Assembly (NCBI RefSeq): GCF_949628265.1
Contig: NC_088786.1
Coordinates: 30,339,681-30,403,680 of the forward strand
DNA: 64,000 nucleotides
Source of the DNA: Cloeon dipterum
Lineage: Eukaryota > Arthropoda > Insecta > Ephemeroptera > Baetidae
Direction of reading: 5' to 3'
The position numbers were made by a program, and so were the translations under genes. The notes beneath the pieces were generated by a model. It saw nothing but the letters and a program-made list of their open reading frames with translations. It did not search any database and was not told the origin of the DNA. Below are positions 52,377 to 62,835 of the stretch, one piece after another (within the stretch, counting starts at the first letter, position 1; each line of letters begins with the position of its first letter).

Positions 52377-52872
52377 TTACGTCCAAAACAGTAAATTGAC
52401 TGCCATGACCAGACAGCAAAATCCCACGTAAGGACTCTTCCTCTCTCCAATACGGGCACATTTCCAGAAAATACCCCGAAATCTGCAATCAATGTAAGAG
52501 CAGCTGCTTTGAAATCTTGTCTAATATGTATTAACATAACACACATCATGAGACATTCAGTCATATTTCCGGTATTTACTAATCGAAAATCGAGAAAAGC
52601 AATTTAAAACAAAAGAATTATAACTATTTGCACCGGTGCGAACAATGCCACCTGAAATCGAACACACAAAGAGTGACGTATTTTTGTATCTACTCACCCT
52701 ACTTTGTTGTTGTCCAACAAGCTTGGAAACATTGACCTGATGTAAGCACAGGTACAAATCAACAGCAGAATGACGGTGAGTAGACTTTGGAGGTTGAAAA
52801 TTGCTGACTAAATGAAAAATAATTATTATTACTTAGCAAAATAACATATAATAACTTCAAAAACTTTACCAT
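52377..52872 (-). CDS. kish: Protein kish (TMEM167A)
   Basis: Minus-strand coding exons 52872-52870 (ATG alone), 52807-52698 and 52482-52377; 72 aa, the usual length of the family. Sequence blocks are [25 protein letters not shown] (hydrophobic segment 1), [25 protein letters not shown] and a second hydrophobic end, [12 protein letters not shown]. Kish is a small Golgi/early-secretory membrane protein needed for constitutive secretion. A readable alternative frame in exon 3 is a shadow; the acceptor at 52483 gives the conserved GERKSPY in frame. It converges with the GH31 gene (stops about 210 bp apart) and diverges from ATG10. Confidence 0.96.
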
Positions 52873-53426
52873 TTTGCAGCTGTGCTTAGAGTTAAAGAAA
52901 TTCCAAAATTTTTGACGAAAAGTTAAACAAATTCCCGAATTAGAAGAATACTTGTCACGTCATTTGAAAAACTGATCGTGTGTGTAAATATGCGCTTATT
53001 CGATTAAATTTCCGGAAAATTGATGTTGTGACAGCGGCCAGCAATGTCAGTCTGCACAACAAATGTTACGCCCCTTTTTTCGACTACGCGTGGAAGACAA
53101 CGTCAACGCCCACTGCCCACCCTTGTCGAGCACGTTTTTGCCGGGTCTCGCCTGTACTCTAGAGTTTTTGGACTTTGCCACAGGTTTAAAATTTTTTAAT
53201 CTGAATCGACGTCAAACTTCCTAGTTCTTTTCTTTATCCTATATTGAAATGTTCAACCGCGGAAACGTTCAGTTTTAGGGAAGGTACATTTTAAAAGTGT
53301 TGAAAATCTCCCTTTATTGTGATTGAGAAAGTTTGTCGTGTGTGTCACTCGGTATCTAATTGTAAGAAACAAGTTGTGTGCTTCTAGGCGTTCAGAATTA
53401 TATGGAATTTTTTGAAGAAGCTGATC
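52873..53426. promoter_or_regulatory. Divergent promoter region, kish (-) and ATG10 (+)
   Basis: 554 bp between start codons with no supported ORF. CTTCTAG at about 53389, followed by GCGTTCAG, could be the acceptor of an ATG10 leader exon. Confidence 0.45.
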
Positions 53427-54014
53427 ATGCAGATCTCTTGGGAGAAATTTTTGGAAGACATTGGTGATCTTAAGACAAAATCAGATGTGGTCAATGATGG
53501 CTGGCAACTGGAAGGGAATGTGTCACAAACTGGACTAGCGTATTTGAGCAAGTCTTTAGTAAATAATGTTCCAGTTAGCTCATTGCCTGGTTGCCTAGAG
53601 CTCGAGGAAAGTGATCTAGAAGAATGCATGCTTGACCCATCTACCAAAATAAATCCCTCTCTCCAGGAACGAGTCACCTTCGAGTATCATATTTTGTACA
53701 GCCTCAGTTACGCAGTTCCAATTTTGTACTTTAACGCATGGAGGGAAAATGGAAGTCTGCTCGAGATCGAACGAATTTGGGACTTGGCCTTCAGTCAATA
53801 CAGAAACGCTGTCAAGTCAGCCAAGTGGGGCGCGGTCTCCCAGCAAGACCACCCGATTTTAGGCAGCCCCTTTTTCTTCTTCCACCCTTGCAACACTGCA
53901 AACTTCTTGGAAGACCTTCCGGGAAAGACAAAAAATACGGTTGTGTCCTGGCTAAGTGTTGTGGGACCACTTGTTGGATTGACTGTCCCGCTGTTTTATG
54001 CTGAAGCAAATTAG
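53427..54014 (+). CDS. ATG10: Ubiquitin-like-conjugating enzyme ATG10
   Basis: Intronless coding frame, 195 aa (human about 220). Key blocks are EYHILYSLSYAVPILYFNAW, QDHPILGSPFFFFHPCN and TVVSWLSVVGPLVGLTVPLFYAEAN. Cys155 in HPCN is the thioester cysteine that accepts ATG12 from ATG7 and passes it to ATG5. The N-terminal half is divergent and acidic. I start at ATG 53427, the first ATG in the frame; the frame is open a little upstream but without ATG. AATAAA at 54087-54092 lies 45 bp before the next ATG (SMYD5), so the two genes are packed head to tail. Confidence 0.95.
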   Translation: MQISWEKFLEDIGDLKTKSDVVNDGWQLEGNVSQTGLAYLSKSLVNNVPVSSLPGCLELEESDLEECMLDPSTKINPSLQERVTFEYHILYSLSYAVPILYFNAWRENGSLLEIERIWDLAFSQYRNAVKSAKWGAVSQQDHPILGSPFFFFHPCNTANFLEDLPGKTKNTVVSWLSVVGPLVGLTVPLFYAEAN

Positions 54015-54136
54015 TGGTACCTTCCCTTCTTCCCTATTTTCCAAAATATTATTTAATGTTAAAAAACGTATTTTTTTAGTGAAAAAAATAAACCTATCCT
54101 ATTTTATTTTAAGATCTGGGGTACTGAGAGACCAAA

Positions 54137-56030
54137 ATGGAAGTTGTCGATGAGAGTGGGTTCCAAGTTGTTACCTTTCCTGGACAAAAGGTTTGAAGCA
54201 CAATAACTAATTATTTTAACTTTCATGACATTCTAATTTTTGCAGGGAAAAGGCCTTGTTGCAACTGCTGACTTTTTAGAAGGCAGCACGATTTTCGAGG
54301 AGGACCCGATTGTTTGCTGCCAGTTTCCTTGGAATGCAACTTGCAAGTACAGAGCTTGTGATTACTGTATGAGGTATGATCCATTTCTTATACTAAACTT
54401 GCAATATTTTTATATTTAAAAATTCAAACACCAGGGCTTTGGAAACTGCTGAAGAGAATATCCGAAGACTTTTGAATAATCCCGACATCATAATTCCCAA
54501 TCATGAATGCTGCACCACGGACAAGAGCTCCCATACAGAGTGCGACTTGTGCGGGGTAAAGTTACTTTACTGGTTTAATTCTTTGTATCTATATTATTGT
54601 TTATTCATAGACAGAGTACTGCAGCCAAGAGTGCCTCCAGAGAGCTATGGCCGAGTATCATCAAGTGTTGTGCATGAGGACCAAATCTCGTGATGGTTCA
54701 CACCCAATCGAGATTATCAATGAAACCTGGAAGTAATTACTCAGCAATTTAAAATTGAAACATTTAAATAATTCTCCTTTTTTACAGGAATTTCTACTAT
54801 CCACCAGAATCAGGAAGTATTATGATATTTGCAAAAATATTCGCCCTGATCAATCAGGCTGCTGACAAATCTAAAATTCTTCATAAATTCAGCCAGGTAC
54901 TAAAATAAAATATTTTGTAAAGCAAGCTAAAACTTAACCATAATTATTGCAGTTTTGTCAATTCACCTCCAATGAAGATGAAGAAATCACACACAAATTA
55001 CTTGGCGACAATTTCCGCCACCACATCGACGTGCTTCGTGAGATGTTTGTGTCAGCTTTTGGAATTCCTGAATGTCAGCACGTGAGTTTGTGCTTTGCTA
55101 TTTAAAACAAAGCTCTACATGAAAATACTTAATTTGCAGTGGATGACTCCAGAGGGATTTTCGTCTTTAATTGCTTTGGTGGGCACAAATGGCCAGGGCG
55201 TCGGATCCAGTGCCCTTGCTGAGTGGGCAAAGAGAGCTGGCGATCTGGATCTGCCTCGCGCTGAGAAAGAACAACTTGAAGAATTCATCGACAACCTGTA
55301 CAGCAATCTGGATGATGGTAAATAAATTGATCTGAAATATTTCTCCATGTTCTAACATGGCTTTGGTTGAGCAGAATCCGGTGGTTTCCTGAACTGTGAA
55401 GGCTCTGCTCTGTACGAGCTGCAGAGCAAGATCAACCACAGCTGCGACCCCAATGCTGAGGTGTGCTTCCTCAACGGGAATTCCAGAATCACTGTGAGAG
55501 CATTGAAAGAAATTCATCAGGGGGATGAGATTACCATCAGCTACCTGTCGATGTGTGACGTTGACAGAAGCAGGCACAGCAGACAAAAGGAGCTGAGGTA
55601 AAATAATTCAACATATATCTCAATTTTAAAAATTCTGATGTTACAAATCAAATTGAGGAAAATTTGAGCTTTAATTCAACATTTTAAAAAATCCTCTTCA
55701 AGAACAAATATTTTTAGATATTGGATAGGAAAGTCTAAATTCCTGGCCATAAACTCTTTGAAAACTATCTCATTCCATTTTAAGATTTTTTTTCCTATAA
55801 AATTGTGCTGCTGGCCAAGGCTGATTATGCTGTAAATTCTTATGCCGTGGAAATTGGAATTTTTACATAATTTTGGCAGCTCTACATTGATTGGAGGTTT
55901 TAATTTTGTTCTAATTTTTGTTAGAGCAAACTACTTATTCCAATGTCAATGCACCAAGTGCCAAACTCAAGCTGAAGACCCTGATGTGACCAGTGATGAA
56001 GAGTTCTCGAGTGGAGATGATGATAACTGA
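54137..56030 (+). CDS. SMYD5: SET and MYND domain protein 5 (SMYD5)
   Basis: Coding exons 54137-54190, 54246-54373, 54435-54555, 54611-54732, 54788-54896, 54953-55081, 55140-55317, 55375-55597 and 55925-56030; 389 aa (human 418). A split SET domain starts with [20 protein letters not shown] and resumes with [34 protein letters not shown] and the post-SET CQCTKC. The MYND-like zinc insert is [13 protein letters not shown] plus [15 protein letters not shown] and EYCSQEC. The C-terminal Glu/Asp-rich tail ([12 protein letters not shown]) is a hallmark of SMYD5. The family transfers methyl groups from SAM to lysines; reported SMYD5 substrates include histone H4 and ribosomal protein eL40. The NHSCxPN and post-SET cysteines are intact. 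It converges with DDRGK1, the stops 110 bp apart. Confidence 0.95.
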
Positions 56031-56140
56031 TGTGAGCTACAAATAAAAATCTTTTATCTTTGAATTTTATAAATAAATTTTATTGACACGATAAGACATG
56101 CATACAAACATAACAAAATAATTTTATTTTAATTTCAAAA

Positions 56141-57333
56141 TTAGGCGGAAGCTGTGTTAACAGGGGCAAAATTGATCAAGTCACTGCTTGAGGCAGCTAA
56201 TTCTGCGATTGAGACTCTTCCTCTCTGCCTGATGAATTTTGCCACAGCTTCCAGCTCCTTTTTTGATAGAAAAATGAATTTTCCTCTGTCGTCGAAGACT
56301 CCAGTCAATATGCCATCTTCTTGGAGCTTGCCAATTTTGTCAATGGCGTCCTTAATTTTGTACTTGAAGCGAAGGGCAAGATCCTCCAGAATGACGACTT
56401 TGTTGTCCTATAATTTAATGAGGAACCTTAACTGAATAATACTGGAAAATATTGCACTCTTACTTGGATATACTGCACAAACGCTCGCAGAGAATTTTGC
56501 TCATCTTCTTCGACAGTTTCGTCAAAACCTTCCGACTCGACGCTGAACGCCTCTTTCAATTTTAGGTACTCTTCATGATCCTTGCGTTCTTTTTCTTCTT
56601 GAGCTTTTCTCTCTGCTTCTCGTACTTGCTCCTCTTCTGCCTCCTTCTCCGCTATCTCTTTCTGCCTTTCAAGTTCTTTCTTGGCCTCTCTCTTCTTTTT
56701 CTCTTCCCTGTCTCGTTGTTCAGCCTAATTGATATGAAATTGATAATTTTTGTTCATAATGGGGGAAATTTGCTTAACCTCTCTCATTGCTTTCTTCTCC
56801 GCCTTAGCTTCCATCTTTGCTCTCTTTTTTGCTCCCAGCTTCGAGTCAAATAATTCTTCTGCATCAGCTTCAATATCGTCGTCATCATCGACCTGGGGTT
56901 CTTCACCATCGGATGCTTGGTTTTGGTTTCCACCTGAATTATGTTGTACATACACTCATATCATAACAATCTGATACGCTTAATAGATTTTGTTTGCACC
57001 TCTAACATTTCTATTCCTAAGATTAGCTCCACGAGCAGCAACAGCTCTCCGTGGACCACCTGCTCTCCTGTTTACTCCTTGCCTCTCGTTTTCTGCCTCT
57101 GCAGATTCTGGCGCTGCTGCTAGAAATATTTAATATTAATTTTGACTTCAAAATACGTTGAGTTTTAAATTATAAATAAAATAAAAAAATTTAAAAGCTT
57201 TTTTAAACCCAGCTAGGAGCCTGAGCTCAATCATAATAAATTTACCTGAATCATTTCTTTGCTTCAAGAGAAAAAGTATGATGACTAAAATAACCAAAGC
57301 GGACGCGGCCAACATTAATATTGTCACGTCCAT
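56141..57333 (-). CDS. DDRGK1: DDRGK domain-containing protein 1 (UFBP1)
   Basis: Minus-strand coding exons 57333-57246, 57119-57000, 56933-56779, 56724-56464 and 56407-56141; 296 aa (human 314). It has an N-terminal signal anchor ([17 protein letters not shown]), then a disordered basic region, an acidic patch ([26 protein letters not shown]), a long charged coiled coil ([22 protein letters not shown]) and a C-terminal winged-helix/PCI-like domain with [16 protein letters not shown]1 tethers the UFL1 UFMylation ligase to the ER membrane and takes part in ER-phagy and ribosome quality control. Every part is present. It is divergent from TMED4/9 (406 bp between ATGs), another early-secretory gene, so a shared promoter is plausible. 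Confidence 0.96.
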
Positions 57334-57739
57334 TTTGGAATTTTAAATTCCTCGAGATAGACCTGATTTGCAGTGAAAATAAGTTATTAAAACATTGCGT
57401 ATGGATAACCAACTTTCAAAACAGATGGACACCTCTCACGTCATTATTATTTTTAAATCTCCCGCTATTAGAAAACGAGTCACCTCTGAGTTTTTTCATG
57501 ATATTTTGCCTTTTTCGACATCAGTTTTAATTTAGGATTTAAATGCAGGGACAAAATTTATTTTATAAATAAATGAAAAATATTTTAATCTTAATAAAAT
57601 GACTTAAAACGCAAAAAAACATGATTTGACCACGTCAGCAGGTTCCTGTTGACAACCCAGCACCAGCAGGCCAGCGCTAGCAAGAAAACATCTGTGGAGT
57701 AGTGAAAATAATTCGTAAGAGTGAACGCTCTGCCTCAAA
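57334..57739. promoter_or_regulatory. Bidirectional promoter region, DDRGK1 (-) and TMED4/9 (+)
   Basis: 406 bp between divergent start codons, without an ORF. It contains the 20-mer ACCCAGCACCAGCAGGCCAG at 57655-57674, identical to 35578-35597 upstream of PPP1R11. Confidence 0.5.
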
Positions 57740-58720
57740 ATGAACACTTTAGCAAAAATACTAGCTCTAGTTCTTGTAATATGTGTGAAATTAGCTACGC
57801 CATTGTACTTCCACATCGGAGAGACAGAAAGAAAATGTTTCATTGAAGAAATTCCAGATGAAACCCAAGTGATAGGTATGTTTTGACAAGCCGGGAGGTG
57901 TGGTTGAGTGCCACATTACCATTCGTAATAATTATTATTGAAATTAAAACTGAATCTTCTCTGAATTTGACTAGTACACATGTCTCTACTTTTCAATAAA
58001 ATTGTTTTCAATTTTCTGACAGGAAATTACAAGGTTCAGCTCTATGATCCGAGAACAGGTGGATTCATGCCTTCCAGCCCTGGAATTGGGATGCACGTAG
58101 AAGTGAAAGATCCTGAAGATAAAACAATTCTGTCCAGAGTATGAATTATACACGACGCGAGATCAAATAGTCAATATTTTCATTTTTATTGGAATATTTA
58201 GGTGTACAGCTCAGAGGGAAGGTTCACGTTCACTTCTCACACACCTGGAGAGCATGTGATTTGCCTTTACTCCAACAGCACCAAATGGTTCAGTGGAACT
58301 CAGTTGGTAAAATTAAGCATTCCATCAAGTAGCATATTCAATAAAGCAATAAATGTTTCCATCGCAGAGAGTGCACCTGGACATTCAGGTCGGAGAACAC
58401 GCCATTGACTATGCCAACATCGCACAGAAGGAAAAGCTGTCAGAACTTCAGTTGAGAGTGCGCCAGCTGTTGGATCAGGTTGAGCAGATAACCAAGGAGC
58501 AGAACTACCAGAGAGTAAGCACTTATAGTTGGTTTCAAGGGCATCTAGCAATTAATGTTGGTGTTATCAGTACCGCGAGGAGAGATTCCGGCAAACCAGT
58601 GAAAGTACAAACCAGCGAGTGCTGTGGTGGTCATTGTCTCAAACTTGTGTTCTTCTGGCGATGGGTGCCTGGCAGATGAAACATCTCAAGAGCTTCTTCG
58701 AGGCCAAAAAACTCGTGTAA
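57740..58720 (+). CDS. TMED9: p24-family cargo receptor, TMED4/9 (p24-alpha, fly eclair)
   Basis: Coding exons 57740-57875, 58023-58138, 58202-58306, 58368-58514 and 58571-58720; 217 aa. A signal peptide (residues 1 to about 20) is followed by [21 protein letters not shown] and a GOLD domain with the two disulfide cysteines (ERKCF and HVICL). A coiled coil follows ([33 protein letters not shown]), then a transmembrane helix ([11 protein letters not shown]) and a cytosolic tail [12 protein letters not shown]. The FF and KKxx-like KKLV signals bind COPII and COPI, so the protein cycles between ER and Golgi. The tail matches vertebrate TMED9 and TMED4 nearly exactly; insects usually keep one gene for both, so the symbol is approximate. 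Confidence 0.95.
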
Positions 58721-59465
58721 CAAATGTTTGTATCAAGAGTGGAAGCGCAAATTTTTCTTTCTCAAGATTCTCTCAGCCACTACCTACTTAAATTATAATA
58801 AAACTGTTGGATCTTTGTGTACCCCCCTTTAATTTGGCAAACTCAGCTCTTGAGGTCTGAATACACTTCAGCTAAGTTACTAGTATTATTTATATCTGTA
58901 AATTGGTTGTTGTTTTAATAAATTTGATAATTATCATACCGTGGATTTATAATTTCAGGAAAAGAGTTTTAAGCATTGTAACTCCAAGCATGTCAATTTT
59001 ACAGAAATTCATTTTTCGTTTAAGTATGTTTATTTAGGTTGTTGCTACAAGCCTTAGCTAAGAAATCCGATGCAATTTCTAATCACAAAAATAAGAACTC
59101 AAAACAAGGGTTATGAACCATAGTGACTAATAACAAACCACCCCTACTCTTTAAACACAAAAATAATTGCAAAAATGTTGCCCAGCAGTTAGTTGTTGTT
59201 GTTATTATACAAGGTTGTTTTGACAACAGCAATTATTGAGTTAAAATAATCTAAGTCAGGCATTTTAAGTTTATAGATAAGAGTGATAACGGGTTGTCTG
59301 GAGGTTAGAGAAATATTACCATCTGATTGCGCAAAAATACAATTTTGTCAAAATGCAGCAACTTAAAAACTGAAGCAAACCCCAATTAACGTTTGTTCTA
59401 ATCAGCCTTGTCTTCAAAAATGTTACTCTCGAATGCAGATCAAATCAAGGAAATGTTGGCGTGTC
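58721..59465. other. Convergent 3' region, TMED4/9 and the proline-rich gene
   Basis: AT-rich, no ORF. AATAAA signals follow TMED4/9 (near 58797 and 58917). TTG/GTT-rich runs near 59191-59205 are simple sequence. Nothing else seen. Confidence 0.5.
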
Positions 59466-60716
59466 TTACATCGAGGTTGGGGACCAAAAATTCAATTCCC
59501 GCAGCTCTGATGGTTTCGGTTTGTATGCCTGTATTTTCTTAGCTTCCGCCAGTATGGGCTGTATGGGCAGCTTCTTTTTCTCGCCGTCTTTTTCGTCATC
59601 GTCGCTCAACGCGGCGGCAGACTTGACCTTGCGCAGGCCTTTATCCGGAACCGCCAGCTGGGCCGAAGCCGCGGGTGGTGGAGGAGCAACGGCCACTGAG
59701 CTGCTGGGGCTCTCGCTGATCGGCGGAAGCGCAGGCTCGACCGAATGCTCCCGAGGGCCGAGCAGGCTGTTGAGAATCCACCCGGAGTAACCTGCGGCGG
59801 ACGACGGTTCTGGGGTGGAGAAAGCGGCCGTGAAATAGCGGTTCTGCAGCGCCTTCCTCGAGCTCTTCGGGCTGGACAACGGCGAGGTTGGCAGGGATTT
59901 GCTGCCACGCCTGTGCGACAGGTTTGGCGGCGGCTGCTCAGGATCGAATTCAATATCCAAGGTGGTGTTCATTTGCGGAGGCATCTGCGAGGCGATCGAT
60001 TTCGGGAAACCAGAGCTCGTGGCTGAAATGAGAAGAGAAACATAAATAGAGTGGACTGACGTTATTGCAAAAGGGGCTCGCGCGGAAAAAAACACAAGTT
60101 CAATGAAAGTTTCTTATCTGACCAGCAGCTGACCCCTTTTTGACCCAGCTCTTATCATACTTCTGAGGTAATGTTGACTGGGATTTAATTAGCTGCATGC
60201 CTGTTTCAAAGTCAGCAAAATATTTCTGTGTTCTGTTTGACCCAATGGGTGACTGTTAAGCAATCAAGCTAGGAATAGATAAATCTCGACGTCAAGTGAA
60301 GCTGCAATTCACACTTACTGATATTCTCAGCTGGAGCTCTCTTTGTTGACATAGCAGCTGTACTGGCCACTGTTTCAGATTGCTGCTGTGCTTCCAGGTA
60401 CTTGTTTATCTTGTGGTAGTTTGTCTGCGATTGGGGTCTGGCTGTTGTCTTGGGGTAGCGAATGTAGAAGAAAGCGTCGTCTTGGGAAGGCGGCGAAAAA
60501 GCGGACGAGTCATCCAGGTCATAGCTGGAAACAGTATGGCAGTAGAAATTTTTACACTTTTCCAATTATGTATGATATTATATGAAAAATCTTTAAAAAA
60601 AACCTGATGATTTTTAGCAGAGCAAAACGTATGAAGTCTTACCGATCACCAATTTTCTGCTTCATCCAATTCGGGATTGCTATTCCAGTTGCACCAATCG
60701 ATTTGTCTGAATCCAT
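59466..60716 (-). CDS. Uncharacterised Ser/Pro-rich protein, 278 aa
   Basis: Minus-strand coding exons 60716-60643, 60524-60319 and 60022-59466, all with good splice sites and one frame. I do not recognise the family with confidence. Features: a short N-terminal segment IGATGIAIPNWMKQKIGD, then SYDLDDSSAFSPPSQDDAFFYIRYP, a Ser/Pro-rich middle with SPLSSPKSSRKALQNRYFTAAF and GYSGWILNSLLG, a low-complexity PPPPAASA stretch and a conserved-looking C-terminal end KPSELRELNFWSPTSM. It has no signal peptide or membrane segment and is probably cytosolic and largely disordered with phosphorylation sites. The SYD-SPPS segment and the L-R-x-L-N-x-x-x-P-T ending faintly recall vertebrate p33MONOX (KIAA1191); this is a weak hint, not an assignment. 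Confidence 0.75.
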
Positions 60717-62783
60717 TTTTACTTCTCGGTAAGGGTTATTTGCTTTGAATGTGTCTCCAGCAGGTTAATATGGTTAGAGAAAGTGATTGTTGAGATGAAC
60801 TTCGGTGACAGGATGAAGGACAAGCTCTATTGCAACTGTTGCTGGGCAGATTTACTGCAAGCCTACCTCTAGGAGTATGCGAAGGAAAAATTAAGAATCT
60901 GGAATAAAACAAAAAGACAGACAATCAAATTTACGACGGACACACAGAACATTATAAGATGTTGACAGGTTCGCTCTTTCGTGACTGACACTTTAATATA
61001 TATTAGTGAAATGCAAACAAGGACGGACAGAGAGTGCAATGTTTTGGGGGTATGCTTTTGTGCTGTGCCAAAACTTTTTTGCAAAACTAGGACACTCCGC
61101 CTCAGATTACTAGGGCGCAGTGTCCACCAGATCGTAGATAAAGCAACTCAAAGAGACAAGAGTCAAGTTCACAAAGCACAAAGCCGAAATACGAACCATT
61201 GTTTTGAAAAACATCTTCGAATTTGGAAAATGCGAAGATGGCGATCACGCGACCTACGTCGAATGAAACGTATGGTTGTGGTGCGATCGTGTGATGGGCG
61301 AGTGAAACTTGCTGTGAAAAAAGCACAGACAGTGCTACCAACGTAATACGCGCTCGGGGAAATTCGGTCTTATCATGTCCACTCACACTACTACACTACT
61401 TACCATACTTACTTAACTACTTGGCAATGGATTGCACCAAACCAGAACTAACCAGTCGTGTGCAGATATAGCATAAAATTTTTGCGTAATTGTACAGTGA
61501 TGACAATGCGAGGCGATGACGAATAAAACTTAAATTACGTAGGAACAGCGTTTGATAATTACGGCTACGGCGGCGCGGTACGCGTGTTTCTAAATGGCGT
61601 TTGGCATCCTTAACTGGGGGATCGACAAGCGTTTTGCCCTTAATCATGTTTAATTGATTTCAAGGCTATATATTATGAACAGTGATTGAAATTGCTCTGA
61701 TGCCCATATAGATTAATAGTGATTGATTGTTTTCTTCGTCCATAGGATTAGCTAACCAACTATAATTATTTGCTATCATTTTATTGAAGTCGTCATAGTT
61801 TCTCTATGCTGTTGTTATTGTGATTTTAATTAAGATTACAGATGATGAGCTGATGCATTGGCCATTATTGACTGTTAACCTTTATTTTATTATCCTTTTC
61901 TAAGTCAACTTATTCTGTTATCTGGTTTGTTTTTCTCCTAGTAAAATAGGAGAGTCAATAATTGAATTGGTTGAATACAATTCTCGATTTTATTTTTATA
62001 TTATAATGTCACCTTCATATTAGCTTGTCAATACGGAGGATAATTTTTCCACGATTTGAGAATAATTTGACTGTCATCAATTTAATTAAAATTACTTAGA
62101 TGGCATCCAAATTTTTCTATTGAAAACTCATTAAAAAGAGTTTCTTGCAAATTCAGTTTCTCATTGAGTTATATAATTTTTCATGCAAAGTTAAGTTTTG
62201 TCCCTTATAATATAGTCGTTATTCATAATTAAAACAAAGATGAATCAATGTTAAAAACTAGCAAACCTTTAACTTAAAAAAATTGTACTGAATTATTATA
62301 ATTCACGTCGCTATTGCACTCCCACAAAAAATTGATTTTATTAAAATTGGCAAGTGAGATCCAAAGAGGGCACTGCGAGTCAGCTGGCCTAGTAATGAAA
62401 GCAGCACAGTCTGTCGGTCGGTGCGGCGTGCACCTTATTCTCCGCAGGCACAGCCACCTGAAGAAGGTGCAAGAGCGGAGCAAGGTGTGCGAGTGCGAGT
62501 GCGCGCTCCGTCTCCCGCCCAAAGCCGCGCTGCGCCGCCAAGTCTGGCCTGGTACTTTTGATTTTCGCTCAGTACCAATCTGACGGGCTAGCGAGCAGCT
62601 CGAGCATCGAGTCCGCGCTCCCTTCCACTCCACTCACTGTCTCCATCGCCGGCACAAAACGTTCAGTGGCATGGTGTTGCGGATTTAATTGACTCTCGCC
62701 GGCAGACTCCAAGACTCACTGTCTTCCAAAGAAAACTGCGTTTAACAATTATTCGAAAATAACGAACTGCATATTAATTCAAC
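60717..62783. other. Intergenic region upstream of the proline-rich gene and the last gene
   Basis: No gene recognised. Open frames at 60981-61346 (+) and 61417-61647 (-) carry no known motif; the minus one is Arg-rich and probably chance. 62340-62780 is GC-rich and is the likely promoter and 5' UTR of the gene starting at 62784, with a TCAGTA initiator-like motif at 62569-62574. Confidence 0.4.
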
Positions 62784-62835
62784 ATGCTGAAGAAGAGCAG
62801 TGAATTCAAATTGCATCTCAGCAAATTCAACGGCG
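62784..62835 (+). CDS. First coding exon of a gene leaving the window (partial)
   Basis: An ATG in good context after a long GC-rich leader opens 17 codons (MLKKSSEFKLHLSKFNG) and ends in a consensus G|GTAAGT donor at phase 1. No exon that continues it is recognisable before the window ends, so intron 1 would be over 1.1 kb. The peptide is too short to identify the gene; it has no signal peptide. Probably real because of the donor, the leader composition and the change to AT-rich DNA right after it. Confidence 0.45.

Noticed and set aside
52340-52564. Minus-strand frame overlapping kish exon 3
   Set aside because: The kish frame ([16 protein letters not shown]) is the conserved one; this is another frame of the same exon.
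61417-61647. Arg-rich 76-codon minus-strand frame
   Set aside because: No homologue recognised and no splice or promoter context.
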